From Crocinitomicaceae bacterium (lineage in GTDB: Bacteria > Bacteroidota > Bacteroidia > Flavobacteriales_D > Crocinitomicaceae): a stretch of DNA of 64,000 nt. Below the pieces are notes generated by a model. It saw nothing but the letters and a program-made list of their open reading frames with translations. It was not told the DNA's origin and searched no databases. Positions 17,872 through 26,938 of the stretch are shown piece after piece (position 1 is the first letter of the stretch; the number at the start of each line of letters is the position of its first letter). A program made the position numbers and the translations under genes. The stretch spans positions 1 to 64,000 of the forward strand of contig JADJEU010000021.1 in NCBI GenBank assembly GCA_016709005.1, in the 5' to 3' direction.

Positions 17872-18329
17872 TCGAAATATTGATTAAAAGTTGTAAAAGA
17901 AATTTTGATCAGATCGAGTTGGCTTGCATATGCTGATGTTTCTGTTTGCGCGGCAAATTCATCCACAGTGTCTATATATGGCAATAACCATTTGTGAAGT
18001 TCATCATGTGCTTTTCCGGTCATGGTGCAATTTGAAGTCAAACGGTCGATATTATCCTGAAGACTTGTTGCGAGTAGTTGATAATCTTCAAGTGTTGTTC
18101 CGCTAAATTTATTCACGTCTGTTTCCATGTTACGGATGTGTACCATCATGCTATCGTCCACAATCCATTTTTGACCTTCGTTGAGTTCTATGGCCTCTGA
18201 CTCATGGTCGTGATCATGTGTTGTTTCAGTTTCAGCGGTTTCAACCGGAACTGTTGGTTCTTCATTTTGATTTCCACATGCAGCCAATAGAAGCGTGGAA
18301 GAAATTAGTGTGATTGTTTTTAGTTTCAT
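17868..18329 (-). CDS. His/Asp-containing lipoprotein, hypothetical
   Basis: A lipoprotein signal (LISSTLLLAAC, Cys at residue 18) is followed by an acidic linker with HDHDHE (residues 39-44), a possible metal-binding patch, and a helical domain to residue 153 with TSNCTMTGKAHDELHKWLLP. The helical part resembles small periplasmic metal-responsive proteins but I cannot assign a family. The gene overlaps the tetR gene by 4 bases and the next membrane gene by 4 bases. Confidence 0.75.
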   Translation of the reverse strand: MKLKTITLISSTLLLAACGNQNEEPTVPVETAETETTHDHDHESEAIELNEGQKWIVDDSMMVHIRNMETDVNKFSGTTLEDYQLLATSLQDNIDRLTSNCTMTGKAHDELHKWLLPYIDTVDEFAAQTETSAYASQLDLIKISFTTFNQYFE

Positions 18330-18922
18330 TTTGATTTAATTAAAGTTAGAATTGAATTTAAAAGTTTATCTCCGTTGCGGTTGACGTCAAATTGAAAGTT
18401 CGATACTCTCCATTTATACATTTGAAGTCTGAACGTTCCCATGACAATATGTAATAAGTCATCGGCAGTAATCTCATTTGTAAAATCACCGTTTTTTTGT
18501 CCTTCCATAATCACCGGTTTCAGGTGTTTCATTTTCACCTGCATGATTTTTGAAATGGTAGCGTTTATTTTTTCGCTTGATTCAAGCAGACCATCTGAAA
18601 ATACTGCTACAACGTAGTTTGGATTTTTGCTGAAGAATTTGAACTGATCTTTGAAGATGGCTTTGAATTTGAGCTCTGGTTCTGTTTCCAGAGCAAGACA
18701 ATTTGTTAAGCGCTCGTCCATATTTTTTGCCAGAAACTCAAGCATGGCTATAATGATATCTTCTTTACTTTCAAAGTGACGATAGATTGCACTTTCTGAA
18801 AACTGCATTTCTTTTGCAAGATTTTTAATGGTCAAACCGCTCACACCAGAAGTTGTGAGAATTTTGCCCGCAGCATCGATGATTTCGCTTTGTCGGGTGG
18901 TGATTTCAAGTGCCTTTGTCAT
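18326..18922 (-). CDS. TetR-family transcriptional regulator
   Basis: The 198-residue protein has an N-terminal TetR helix-turn-helix (about residues 10-56): IIDAAGKILTTSGVSGLTIK and then FSESAIYRHFESKEDIIIAM. The C-terminal ligand and dimer domain is unremarkable. It is the second gene of the efflux operon, and a palindrome overlaps the operon's promoter, so autorepression released by a pump substrate is likely. The ligand is unknown. Confidence 0.9.
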   Translation of the reverse strand: MTKALEITTRQSEIIDAAGKILTTSGVSGLTIKNLAKEMQFSESAIYRHFESKEDIIIAMLEFLAKNMDERLTNCLALETEPELKFKAIFKDQFKFFSKNPNYVVAVFSDGLLESSEKINATISKIMQVKMKHLKPVIMEGQKNGDFTNEITADDLLHIVMGTFRLQMYKWRVSNFQFDVNRNGDKLLNSILTLIKSK

Positions 18923-18934
18923 AACTTGATGGTG

Positions 18935-19336
18935 TTATTTTTTTAATTTCATAAAAGAGATCCCAAGCCATACAACGGCCGATGTCATGGCAATTGCTCC
19001 AATAAGCACAAGTGCTGGTGGTACTCCTAAATAGACTTCTGCTAAAATTCCAACCGGCATTAATATACCGATGAGGGATAGCCAGGAAATTATTTTTACG
19101 TGTTTGATTCGATCGCTAAACTGAATAAGCAGATAACCAATTAAAATATTTAAGAAAGCAAAAAGATTTCCATGTACGTGCGCAAGGCGTGCTTCAAAAT
19201 GTTTACCAACAGAATACGTATTCACCCACGCTTCTTTATCAGGAGCAAAATCTCTGAGATAGATAAGCAGAAAGCCATAAGCCATAAACAATCCCATTGT
19301 TAAAAAGCCTATTGAAATGTTGTTTTTACCGTTCAT
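18935..19336 (-). CDS. Small polytopic membrane protein, hypothetical
   Basis: The 133-residue product has four hydrophobic segments. One region reads HFEARLAHVHGNLFAFLNIL (about residues 46-65), with histidines in a style seen in small heme- or quinone-proximal membrane proteins. It is the first gene of the TetR operon and starts about 10 bases after the operator palindrome. Function is unknown. Confidence 0.7.
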   Translation of the reverse strand: MNGKNNISIGFLTMGLFMAYGFLLIYLRDFAPDKEAWVNTYSVGKHFEARLAHVHGNLFAFLNILIGYLLIQFSDRIKHVKIISWLSLIGILMPVGILAEVYLGVPPALVLIGAIAMTSAVVWLGISFMKLKK

Positions 19337-19345
19337 AATTTTAAA

Positions 19346-19372
19346 GTAAGTGAATACTCACTCACAAAGGTA
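19346..19372 (-). promoter_or_regulatory. Operator/promoter of the TetR efflux operon
   Basis: On the minus strand a -7 element TACCTTTG is followed immediately by an imperfect palindrome (AGTGA-gtat-TCACT, 19346-19365). The palindrome would overlap the transcription start, a position suited to repression by the TetR-family protein of this operon. Confidence 0.65.
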
Positions 19373-19553
19373 AAACTATTTTGCTGATTAGCAATATGCT
19401 TTGACGAAAATAATTTGGAAGTCTCAGATTAGTTGGTGTTAAGCAAGGTTTAAGAACTCGATTTTTAAGTGATCGGATTTAAAATGATGCGCTCAGATAA
19501 TAATTGACGCATCTACTCAGAGATAAAATTCGCAAAATGAATTCTGATAATTG

Positions 19554-20630
19554 TCAATTTGCTGAGCTAGCTGGACTTCTTCTAGTTAGAAAGATGGTAT
19601 AAAGAACAGAAGTCAAAAGCAGCACTGCACATAATTGATGCAGCACGCCTAATGAAACCGGCACAAGATTGATGAGGGTAAGAACTCCGAGTAATACCTG
19701 AGTGAGCGTTAAAAGTAAAATTAGCGCAATTGATTTTCTGATAGAATCGCTCAAGATTGTTTTACGCGATTTGAAAAACAAATATCCTGCAAAAAGAAGA
19801 ACTAAAATTCCCAGCCAACGATGAACAAATTGGACAACGTAAGGCGAATTGAAAAAACTCATGATTCCTTCTTGTTCTATTGAATCTGTAACGGTGTGGG
19901 GAATCCAAAGCGGACCCATTTTGGGAAAGGTTGGATAGAATAAACCCGCTTTTAAACCAGCAACAAATGCACCGTAAATAATTTGTAGAATAACTACTAC
20001 AAGTGTAATACTCAGGACGGATTTTAATTTCACGTGATCAGATATATGACTTTGGTTTTCATTTTCAGTTGTCAAAATTTTAAGCGCAACCAGAAACAAA
20101 TAACCGTATAGAATTAATGCAAGACATAAATGAATTGCTAATCTGTAATGACTCACAGCAGGTTGATCAACCAATCCACTTTTAACCATGTACCAGCCTA
20201 CAAATCCTTGTAACACACCTAACAGAAAGATAATGATCAAGTGCCGTTTCAGTTTTGGATTCCTTAATTTATTTCGAATCAGAAAATACAAAAACGGAAT
20301 AATAAAAACGATTCCTGTAATTCTTCCAAGCAAGCGATGTAAAAATTCTGGCCAATAAATTTCTTTGAATTCTTCCAATGAAAAATTATAGTTACGTAAT
20401 TTATATTCTGGACTTGTTTTGTAGGCTTCAAATTCTGCAATCCAATTTTCTTGATTTAACGGTGGAATAAATCCGGTGACAGGTTTCCAGGTAACCATGG
20501 ATAATCCTGAATGTGACAGCCGAGTATAACCACCAAGCATAATCATCATCAATACTAAAAACGCACCAATCAATAACCAATATCCGATGGATTTGGAAAC
20601 AGGCAAATCAGTATTTCGTTTCGAATCCAT
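19554..20630 (-). CDS. ctaA: Heme A synthase (CtaA/COX15)
   Basis: This eight-helix membrane enzyme oxidises the C8 methyl of heme O to make heme A for cytochrome oxidase. The 358-residue product shows the conserved early motif LGGYTRLSHSGLSMVTWKPV and the heme-ligand helices EFLHRLLGR (about residues 97-105), HYRLAIHL, FVHRWLGI and LHQLCAVLLL. It starts one base after moaCB ends and so belongs to the molybdenum cofactor operon. An oxygen-respiration gene in a presumably anaerobically induced operon is unusual; an internal promoter may exist. Confidence 0.92.
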   Translation of the reverse strand: MDSKRNTDLPVSKSIGYWLLIGAFLVLMMIMLGGYTRLSHSGLSMVTWKPVTGFIPPLNQENWIAEFEAYKTSPEYKLRNYNFSLEEFKEIYWPEFLHRLLGRITGIVFIIPFLYFLIRNKLRNPKLKRHLIIIFLLGVLQGFVGWYMVKSGLVDQPAVSHYRLAIHLCLALILYGYLFLVALKILTTENENQSHISDHVKLKSVLSITLVVVILQIIYGAFVAGLKAGLFYPTFPKMGPLWIPHTVTDSIEQEGIMSFFNSPYVVQFVHRWLGILVLLFAGYLFFKSRKTILSDSIRKSIALILLLTLTQVLLGVLTLINLVPVSLGVLHQLCAVLLLTSVLYTIFLTRRSPASSAN

Positions 20631-21548
20631 TTAATCGTGACGGCTGCCTTTTAAGATTCCAAAAATGTGAAGCACTTGCGGAAAAACAGCATCCATACTT
20701 TCTTTTGCGCCATTTGTTGAACCGGGTAAAGCAAGAATCAGCATATCACCTTTTACACCCGCAACACTCCTCGAAAGCATTGAATACGGTGTTCGATCTT
20801 GTCCATAATTTCGGATAGCTTCTTCAATTCCACTGATTCTGCGATCAAGCAAAGGCTCAATAGATTCAGGTGTGACGTCTCTTGCAGACAATCCTGTTCC
20901 ACCGGTGTAGATGAGTAGATTGTATTTCTCTTTTGAAAAACGATGAACGCAATTCTGAATCTGATCTTTTTCATCCGGAATAATTTCATACGCACCAATT
21001 TCAACACCACAGGTTTCTAATTTAGCGATGATTGCTTTTCCCGCTTTGTCTTCTTTTTGTCCTACTGATATAGTATCTGAACAAACAATAACTGCAGCTT
21101 TTAAATCCTTTCTGTTTTTAAACTTGTCTTTGAAATCAGATTTTCCTCCTTTTTTTTCGATGAGTCGGATCGTTGAAATTTCAATGCCTTTATCAATTGG
21201 TTTCAACATATCATACATGGTGAGCGCAACAACGCTTGCTCCATGCATCGCTTCCACTTCAACACCTGTTTTGTAAATGGTGTGAACTTCAAGTTCAATG
21301 TGAATTTCCAATCCATCGATGCGATAACGAATCGCAGTAAACTCTATTGGCAACGGATGACAATCCGGAAGCAAATCTGGTGTTTTTTTGACGCCTAAAA
21401 GTCCTGCCGCTTTTGCCATTTCAAAAACATCTCCTTTAGGAACTTGTTTGTTGATAATTGCATCGATGGTTTCTTGTTTTGAAACTTTTACAATGGCTGT
21501 TGCTATTGCTTTTCGAAGCGTGGATGTTTTGGATGTGATGTCAACCAT
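20631..21548 (-). CDS. moaCB: MoaC-MoaB fusion, molybdenum cofactor synthesis
   Basis: Residues about 1-145 are MoaC, which converts the GTP-derived intermediate to cyclic pyranopterin monophosphate with MoaA; seen are LLPDCHPLPI, KTGVEVEAMHGASV and the IEKKGGKSDF end. Residues about 150-305 are a MoaB/MogA domain that adenylylates molybdopterin, with VIVCSDTISVGQKEDKAG and the nucleotide motif YTGGTGLSARDVTPE. The fusion is common in Bacteroidota. moaE lies 155 bases upstream, separated by a palindromic repeat, and ctaA follows directly. Confidence 0.92.
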   Translation of the reverse strand: MVDITSKTSTLRKAIATAIVKVSKQETIDAIINKQVPKGDVFEMAKAAGLLGVKKTPDLLPDCHPLPIEFTAIRYRIDGLEIHIELEVHTIYKTGVEVEAMHGASVVALTMYDMLKPIDKGIEISTIRLIEKKGGKSDFKDKFKNRKDLKAAVIVCSDTISVGQKEDKAGKAIIAKLETCGVEIGAYEIIPDEKDQIQNCVHRFSKEKYNLLIYTGGTGLSARDVTPESIEPLLDRRISGIEEAIRNYGQDRTPYSMLSRSVAGVKGDMLILALPGSTNGAKESMDAVFPQVLHIFGILKGSRHD

Positions 21549-21589
21549 GTTTTTTTAAATTACAATGTCAAAATTCCAAACTGCTTTGT

Positions 21590-21645
21590 GGAATTGTCAT
21601 CCTGTCCCGATAGCTATCGGGATTGTTTCAGGATCTTTTCATTTT
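21590..21645. repeat. Palindromic intergenic repeat
   Basis: A perfect 18-base palindrome TCCCGATAGCTATCGGGA (21605-21622) is flanked by CCTG and CAGG arms. It sits between moaE and moaCB inside the operon. It looks like one of the short dispersed hairpin repeats common in Bacteroidota genomes and could act as an RNA stem. Confidence 0.6.
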
Positions 21646-21703
21646 AACGATAAATCAATTTTTTGTGTTTTGTGATTTTGAATTTTGGATTTGTCTATTT
21701 ATT

Positions 21704-22132
21704 TTAACTATTTACTTTCCACTGATGCGTCATATCTTCAAAAACTTCTTTTCCAAACACAGGAGCTTTTAATTTTATTTCTTCTACAATAAATCGACAA
21801 GCATCCATTGCCATTTTGCGATGTCTTGAAGATGTAAAAACAAATAGGCATAATTCTCCTGCTTTGACAATCCCAATACTGTGATAGATGTGTAAGCAAG
21901 TCAGGTCAAATTTTTCAAAAGCTGCTTCGCGAATTTCATGAAAGACTTTTTCAGCCATCTCTTCGTAGCAACTGTAATCAATGGCTACTACTTTTTTTTC
22001 CGCAATTTCGTCAGCTCTGACTTGGCCCAAAAAAATATCATGTGCGCCAATATTGGTTTTCACTTGATGATGTGCAATGCTATCCGCAATTTTTTGTGGC
22101 GAGATGGCGCCGGCGTAAAGTGACTTTTTCAT
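21704..22132 (-). CDS. moaE: Molybdopterin synthase large subunit MoaE
   Basis: MoaE forms molybdopterin from cyclic pyranopterin with sulfur supplied on MoaD. The 142-residue product has AHDIFLGQVRADEIAEKKVV, the dimer/active-site segment SSRHRKMAMDACRFIVEEIK and the lysine-containing APVFGKEVFED. Its start overlaps the end of the moeB-like gene by 4 bases. Confidence 0.93.
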   Translation of the reverse strand: MKKSLYAGAISPQKIADSIAHHQVKTNIGAHDIFLGQVRADEIAEKKVVAIDYSCYEEMAEKVFHEIREAAFEKFDLTCLHIYHSIGIVKAGELCLFVFTSSRHRKMAMDACRFIVEEIKLKAPVFGKEVFEDMTHQWKVNS

Positions 22133-23214
22133 ACGGGAATCTGACAGTTTTTAATGCCCTCTTTTAGATTGTATAAATTTTTGAATCCAAAATGTTTAGT
22201 AAGCAAGTGAATTGCAAGTTTTGATCGGCCACCGCTTTTGCAGAATACAATCACTTGCTTGTCTTTTGGAATTTCAGTCACTCTGTTTTCAATTTGATCA
22301 AGCGGTATTTCAATCATTCCACGACTGGAAATTTTGGGTAGTTCCCACGTCTCACGAACGTCCAGAAATGTCGCTTCGGTGTTAATCAGTTCATTAAAAC
22401 TTTCTGAATCTATTTCCTGAATTTTGAGGTTGTCAAATTCACAAAGACTCATGCCGGGTGTTTCATAATCTGTTTGCATAGCTTGAATTTTTAAGGTATT
22501 ATTTTTTGTAATCTGTACAGTTGAAAGCTGAGCGCTTAACCCGTTATAGATTTGTATTTTTCCAGACAAAATGGTTCCGATGCCAAGGCAGATTTTGAGT
22601 GCTTCGTTCGCCATATAAAGTCCAATAATTCCGGGAAGTACACCTAACACACCCGCTTCATTGCAGTTTGGTGCTTGCTTGGGTGGTTCAGGAAAAAGGC
22701 AACGATACGTTGGTCCATTCTGATAATTGAATACAGCCACCTGACCTTCAAATTTGTAAAGTGCACCGTAAACTACTGGCTTATTTTCAAGTACAGCTGC
22801 GTCATTGATAATATAGCGCGCTGAAAAATTATCGGTTCCATCAATTACTAAATCGTATTTTTTAAAAATGTCACGCGCATTAGCCGCTGATAATTTATAC
22901 GGATAGATTTCAATTTCAATGAATGGATTTTGTGCGCGCAGTTTTTTTTCTGCAACACGCGCTTTTGATTTTCCACAATCTTCGGTACTATATAAAACCT
23001 GACGGTGTAAGTTTGATTCATCAACAGTATCGTGATCCATGATACCGATTTTGCCAATTCCACTTCCTGCGAGATAGAGTAGAACCGGGCAGCCTAAACC
23101 ACCTGCACCAATGACAAGTACGCGTGAATTTTTTAAACGCTCTTGTCCTGCTTCTTTGACATTGTCAAGAATCAACTGGCGGTTATAGCGATATTTTTCC
23201 TGATCGTTTAACAT
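22129..23214 (-). CDS. moeB: MoaD-activating enzyme with rhodanese domain
   Basis: Residues about 1-240 are an E1-like MoeB/ThiF adenylyltransferase with GAGGLGCPVLLYLAGSGIG and DHDTVDESNLHRQVLY, which adenylylates the MoaD C-terminus. Residues about 260-361 are a rhodanese domain with the active cysteine in VIVFCKSGGRSKLA, which can deliver the sulfur. The layout is that of MoeZ/MOCS3-like proteins. The start abuts the end of moaD by a shared base. Confidence 0.92.
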   Translation of the reverse strand: MLNDQEKYRYNRQLILDNVKEAGQERLKNSRVLVIGAGGLGCPVLLYLAGSGIGKIGIMDHDTVDESNLHRQVLYSTEDCGKSKARVAEKKLRAQNPFIEIEIYPYKLSAANARDIFKKYDLVIDGTDNFSARYIINDAAVLENKPVVYGALYKFEGQVAVFNYQNGPTYRCLFPEPPKQAPNCNEAGVLGVLPGIIGLYMANEALKICLGIGTILSGKIQIYNGLSAQLSTVQITKNNTLKIQAMQTDYETPGMSLCEFDNLKIQEIDSESFNELINTEATFLDVRETWELPKISSRGMIEIPLDQIENRVTEIPKDKQVIVFCKSGGRSKLAIHLLTKHFGFKNLYNLKEGIKNCQIPV

Positions 23215-23450
23215 TATCCTCCGGCAAAGGGTGGTAAAAATGCAACTTTTGAACCTGGTGAAAGTTTCACATTGCTTTGTACAATAATTTCGTTTACGGC
23301 AATGCCGTAAGTTAATTTTTTAAGAACTGGAAATAAGTTCAAAACTTCATTCTCTAAATCGCGTAATTTGAGTGAAGCAGTATTTAGCTCCAGAACTGAA
23401 GTGCGGGTTTCTTCTGCAAGCATGCCAAAAAATAAGATTGTAATATTCAT
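23214..23450 (-). CDS. moaD: MoaD, sulfur carrier of molybdopterin synthase
   Basis: The 78-residue ubiquitin-fold protein begins MNITILFFGMLAEETRTS and ends AFLPPFAGG; the terminal Gly-Gly is the site of adenylylation and thiocarboxylation. It is 10 bases downstream of the tauE-like gene and directly upstream of its activating enzyme. Confidence 0.93.
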   Translation of the reverse strand: MNITILFFGMLAEETRTSVLELNTASLKLRDLENEVLNLFPVLKKLTYGIAVNEIIVQSNVKLSPGSKVAFLPPFAGG

Positions 23451-23460
23451 AATTCAGTAT

Positions 23461-24216
23461 TTAAACAAGAAGCAATTTTATTGAGGCAAACAATAAAACA
23501 AATGCAAGTACTTTTTTAAGAATGGCGGTGTTAAAACGGAATGTTCCGTAATAAGATCCAGCAATTCCGCCAGCAACGGCAAGTCCTGTCATCATTACAA
23601 TTTCTGAAGACAAGTGAATGCCGCTGGTAATTTGTCCTGCAAATCCAGCCATTGAATTCACAAATATAAAAAGGGCAGAAACGGCCGCGGATTCTTTTAA
23701 GTTTGCCCAGCCTAAAAGTAGAATCACCGGACTCAAAATAATTCCACCGCCAATTCCAATCAAGCCACTAAAAAATCCAATGACACTTCCGATTCCGATC
23801 GCCAAAAGCAGATTTACTTCTTTAGGTAGAGAATCTGATTCTGATATTTTTTTGCGATCAAAAACGCCGATTAATTTTAATGTCGCAATAATTAGAAATA
23901 TTCCTAAGATACTTTTGTAGATGTATGGATCAGTTTCAATCATTCCGCCGACAAATGAAAATGGTATTGAGCCTAAAGCAAAGGCGGCAAATAGTTTGAA
24001 ACGAAAATGTCCCGCCTTCCAGAAATAGAAAAATGCAATTGCTGAAACCAAAATATTTAACATAAGCGCAGTGGGCTTCATGATTTCTTGAGAAAGACCC
24101 ATGATTGTCATGAGCGCCAGATAGCCACTAGCACCGCCGTGTCCAACAGAGGCGTATAGAAACGCAATGAGCGGAATGCAAACAATCGGAATCCAGAAAA
24201 GAAGTTCACTACTCAT
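23461..24216 (-). CDS. TauE/SafE-family membrane permease
   Basis: The 251-residue protein has about eight membrane segments and the family motifs ASVGHGGASGYLALM (about residues 22-36) and GFFSGLIGIGGGIILSPVIL (about 147-166). Members export or import sulfur-containing anions such as sulfite. As the first gene of the moaD-moeB-moaE-moaCB operon, a role in sulfur or molybdate-related anion movement is plausible but not shown. The promoter has a strong Fnr-type box. Confidence 0.85.
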   Translation of the reverse strand: MSSELLFWIPIVCIPLIAFLYASVGHGGASGYLALMTIMGLSQEIMKPTALMLNILVSAIAFFYFWKAGHFRFKLFAAFALGSIPFSFVGGMIETDPYIYKSILGIFLIIATLKLIGVFDRKKISESDSLPKEVNLLLAIGIGSVIGFFSGLIGIGGGIILSPVILLLGWANLKESAAVSALFIFVNSMAGFAGQITSGIHLSSEIVMMTGLAVAGGIAGSYYGTFRFNTAILKKVLAFVLLFASIKLLLV

Positions 24217-24250
24217 AAACTTGCGTTATGTATTAGATGACATAACGAAA

Positions 24251-24293
24251 CAAAATTAGCCTAGACTGATAATTCAAAATATGATATGTATCA
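24251..24293 (-). promoter_or_regulatory. Fnr-type promoter of the molybdenum cofactor operon
   Basis: The box TGATacatATCA (minus strand, 24282-24293) is followed by TTTG and then a -7 TAATTTTG (24251-24258). The spacing from box end to the last G is 31 bases. It lies 35 bases upstream of the first gene. Confidence 0.75.
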
Positions 24294-24327
24294 TTTATTG
24301 AATTAAATAAAAATGATCTTTTAGCTC

Positions 24328-25704
24328 TTATAGCTTTTCAAAGTGTGCTGTGAAGTGTCTTAAGTATTTTGGTTCTCTGGTGATTTTGTATCCTTTTATG
24401 GTTGGTGCCTCCTTCAGTATTTCCGCAAAAGTTTCAATAACATATTCAATGTGGCTTTGTGTATATACGCGTCGTGGAATCGCAAGACGAACGAGTTCCA
24501 TTGTAGCCGGAATAAGATGATGCTCGTCATCGTATTTTCCAAACATCACCGAACCAATTTCAACAGTTCGGATACCTGCCTTAAGATACAATTCACAAAC
24601 GAGGGCTTGCCCAGGGTATTGATCAACCGGAATGTGCGGATAAAGTTTTTTTGCGTCAATGTAAACTGCATGACCGCCAATTGGAAGCATAACCGGAATT
24701 CCAAGTTTGTGAAGATGCTCGCCTAAATAGGTAGTACTTTTAATACGGTACTCTAAATAATGTGGATCAAAAATTTCTTGTAAGCCAATTGCCAACGCTT
24801 CCATGTCTCGTCCTGAAAGTCCGCCATAGGTGGTGAATCCTTCAGTAATAATTAAGAGGTTTGTACAAGCATCGGCAACTTCTTTATCTCTTAGCGCAAG
24901 AAACCCCCCCATGTTAACGAGCGCATCCTTTTTAGCACTCATGACAGCGCCATCAGCCAGAGCAAACATTGCTTGTGCGATTTCACGCGACGATTTATTA
25001 GCATACGCTTTTTCACGCATCTTAACGAAATAAGAATTTTCTGCAATCCGGCAGCAATCCAATAAAAAGAGGACCTTGTTTTTTTTACAGATTTCACTGA
25101 TGGCAATTGCGTTTTCCATGCTCACCGGTTGCCCGCCACCGCTGTTGTTGGTGACAGTGAGGATAACTGCGCCAATATTTTCAGCTCCCTTTTCTTTAAT
25201 AATCTGTACCAGTTTTTCAAGATTCATGTTGCCCTTAAAGGGGTGAATCAACGAAGTATTTTTTCCTTCTTCAATGGCAATATCAATTGCGTCTGCACCC
25301 GAAAATTCAATGTTGGCACGCGTGGTATCAAAGTGCGTATTGCTGATAAATGTTTTTCCTTTTCCGCCTAAATGCGAATAAATAATTCGTTCCGCTGCAC
25401 GACCTTGATGTGTTGGTAAAATATAGGGCATACCAGTCAACGACATAACTTCTGTTTCCATGTTTTTCCAGGAGACCGAACCTGCATAAGATTCGTCACC
25501 CCGCATGATGCCCGCCCATTGTTCAGCGCTCATAGCAGAGGTTCCGCTATCGGTCAAAAAATCTATAATGACATTTTTGGATTCGAGTAAAAAAGGATTG
25601 TAATGCGCTTCCTTCAAATAACTCATGCGATCAATTTCAGTGCTCATTTTAATAGGTTCAACCGATTTGATCTTAAATGGTTCAATGATCGTTTTATGTT
25701 TCAT
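24328..25704 (-). CDS. tnaA: Tryptophanase
   Basis: This PLP enzyme splits tryptophan to indole, pyruvate and ammonia. The 458-residue product has the PLP lysine in MSAKKDALVNMGGF. The residues that separate tryptophanase from tyrosine phenol-lyase are those of tryptophanase: Asp in HFDTTRANIE, Ile in TVEIGSVMFG and His in LRHFTAHFEKL. No boxed promoter was found upstream, unlike tpl. It lies between the molybdenum cofactor operon and moeA, all on the same strand. Confidence 0.9.
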   Translation of the reverse strand: MKHKTIIEPFKIKSVEPIKMSTEIDRMSYLKEAHYNPFLLESKNVIIDFLTDSGTSAMSAEQWAGIMRGDESYAGSVSWKNMETEVMSLTGMPYILPTHQGRAAERIIYSHLGGKGKTFISNTHFDTTRANIEFSGADAIDIAIEEGKNTSLIHPFKGNMNLEKLVQIIKEKGAENIGAVILTVTNNSGGGQPVSMENAIAISEICKKNKVLFLLDCCRIAENSYFVKMREKAYANKSSREIAQAMFALADGAVMSAKKDALVNMGGFLALRDKEVADACTNLLIITEGFTTYGGLSGRDMEALAIGLQEIFDPHYLEYRIKSTTYLGEHLHKLGIPVMLPIGGHAVYIDAKKLYPHIPVDQYPGQALVCELYLKAGIRTVEIGSVMFGKYDDEHHLIPATMELVRLAIPRRVYTQSHIEYVIETFAEILKEAPTIKGYKITREPKYLRHFTAHFEKL

Positions 25705-25751
25705 AGGTTCAAAATATTTTGAGATGATTTATTGAATGTGTCTACAGATTT

Positions 25752-26927
25752 TTATAAAAGATAAATTTCAAGTGCCTGATCCGTACCAACGGTATGAGCG
25801 TCTTCCGGAATGAGCGCGATTGAATTGGCATGAGTAAATGACATCAGAATGTCTGAGTTTTGGCCGTCAAGAATCCTTACAGAATGTTCATCGGTAAAAG
25901 CTTTTAAAAGATGTGCGCGGTCGTCATTTTTTTTATAGGTAGTCTGAATTTTTCCGCTGATTTTTTGAAGTCCGTTAAATCCAGCTCCTGCAAATTTTTT
26001 AAGCGCGGGCAAAACGTAAATCAAAAACGATGTCATTGCAGCGCTTGGATTACCGGGTAATGCAAAGACATACCGATTATTTTTCCCAACTCCAAAATAC
26101 AATGGCTTACCTGGTTTTTGTCTCACTTTATGAAAGACTCCTTCAACTCCAATTTCATTTAATGCTTGTGCAACAAAATCGTATTCGCCAGCTGAAATTC
26201 CACCAGAGAGTAATACAAAATCAGCATGATTCATTACTTCAATGAGTTTGGTTTTTGTAGCCAGAAGGTCGTCGTGTACTGAAAAAATTTCGGCTTCACC
26301 AACGCGGTAGTAGTCGATGGCGGCTTGAAGCATGAACGAATTGCTCTCATATATTTTTCCTGCTGAAAGTTCATTTCCGGGTTTGATCAATTCACTTCCT
26401 GTTGCAATGATTGCAATTTTTGGTTTGCGATAAACTTCGACAGATTCAATTCCCAATGCGCTGATAAAACCAACAGCAGCCGGACTCAGCAAAGTACCGC
26501 TTTCCAAAGCGAGTGAATTTTTTTTAATCTGATCACCTTGATTTCGGATGTGCTGAAAAAGTTTTAAATCTTCTTGAAGTGTTAGTAGTGTATCTATTGC
26601 GGTGCAGTTTTCTTGCATGATCACCGCATTGGCAGTTTCTGGAACTCTCGCGCCTGTAAAAATTCGAACTGCCTCTCCTGCTTTTAATTCAAAAGTTTCT
26701 GACGAGCCCGCTGCAAGTTCTCCTTTAATTGTATAGTTTTTCTGATCAGTCAGATAATTGATTGCATAGCCGTCCATGGCTGATTGTCTGAATGGCGGAA
26801 GATCTAGTGGAGCATGAATTGGTTCAGCTAAAATTCTTCCAACCATTTTAGTCAGTTGTACTTTTTCGGTTTGGCTTTGCTTTACCTGATTGTCAATAAG
26901 CTTTAAAGCCTGACTGATTGTGACCAT
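25752..26927 (-). CDS. moeA: MoeA, molybdenum insertase
   Basis: MoeA inserts molybdenum into adenylylated molybdopterin. The 391-residue product shows PFRQSAMDGYAINYL, EGVFHKVRQKPGKPLYFG, LLSGGISAGEYDFVAQAL and ALPGNPSAAMTSFLIYVLP. Its own boxed promoter lies 12 bases before the ATG. It is transcribed away from the fnr-like gene. Confidence 0.93.
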   Translation of the reverse strand: MVTISQALKLIDNQVKQSQTEKVQLTKMVGRILAEPIHAPLDLPPFRQSAMDGYAINYLTDQKNYTIKGELAAGSSETFELKAGEAVRIFTGARVPETANAVIMQENCTAIDTLLTLQEDLKLFQHIRNQGDQIKKNSLALESGTLLSPAAVGFISALGIESVEVYRKPKIAIIATGSELIKPGNELSAGKIYESNSFMLQAAIDYYRVGEAEIFSVHDDLLATKTKLIEVMNHADFVLLSGGISAGEYDFVAQALNEIGVEGVFHKVRQKPGKPLYFGVGKNNRYVFALPGNPSAAMTSFLIYVLPALKKFAGAGFNGLQKISGKIQTTYKKNDDRAHLLKAFTDEHSVRILDGQNSDILMSFTHANSIALIPEDAHTVGTDQALEIYLL

Positions 26928-26938
26928 GTTTTTTTATT

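Noticed and set aside
25705..25750. Fnr-type box before tnaA
   Set aside because: An ATTTTG-like element exists, but no TGAN6TCA sequence stands at the expected distance.
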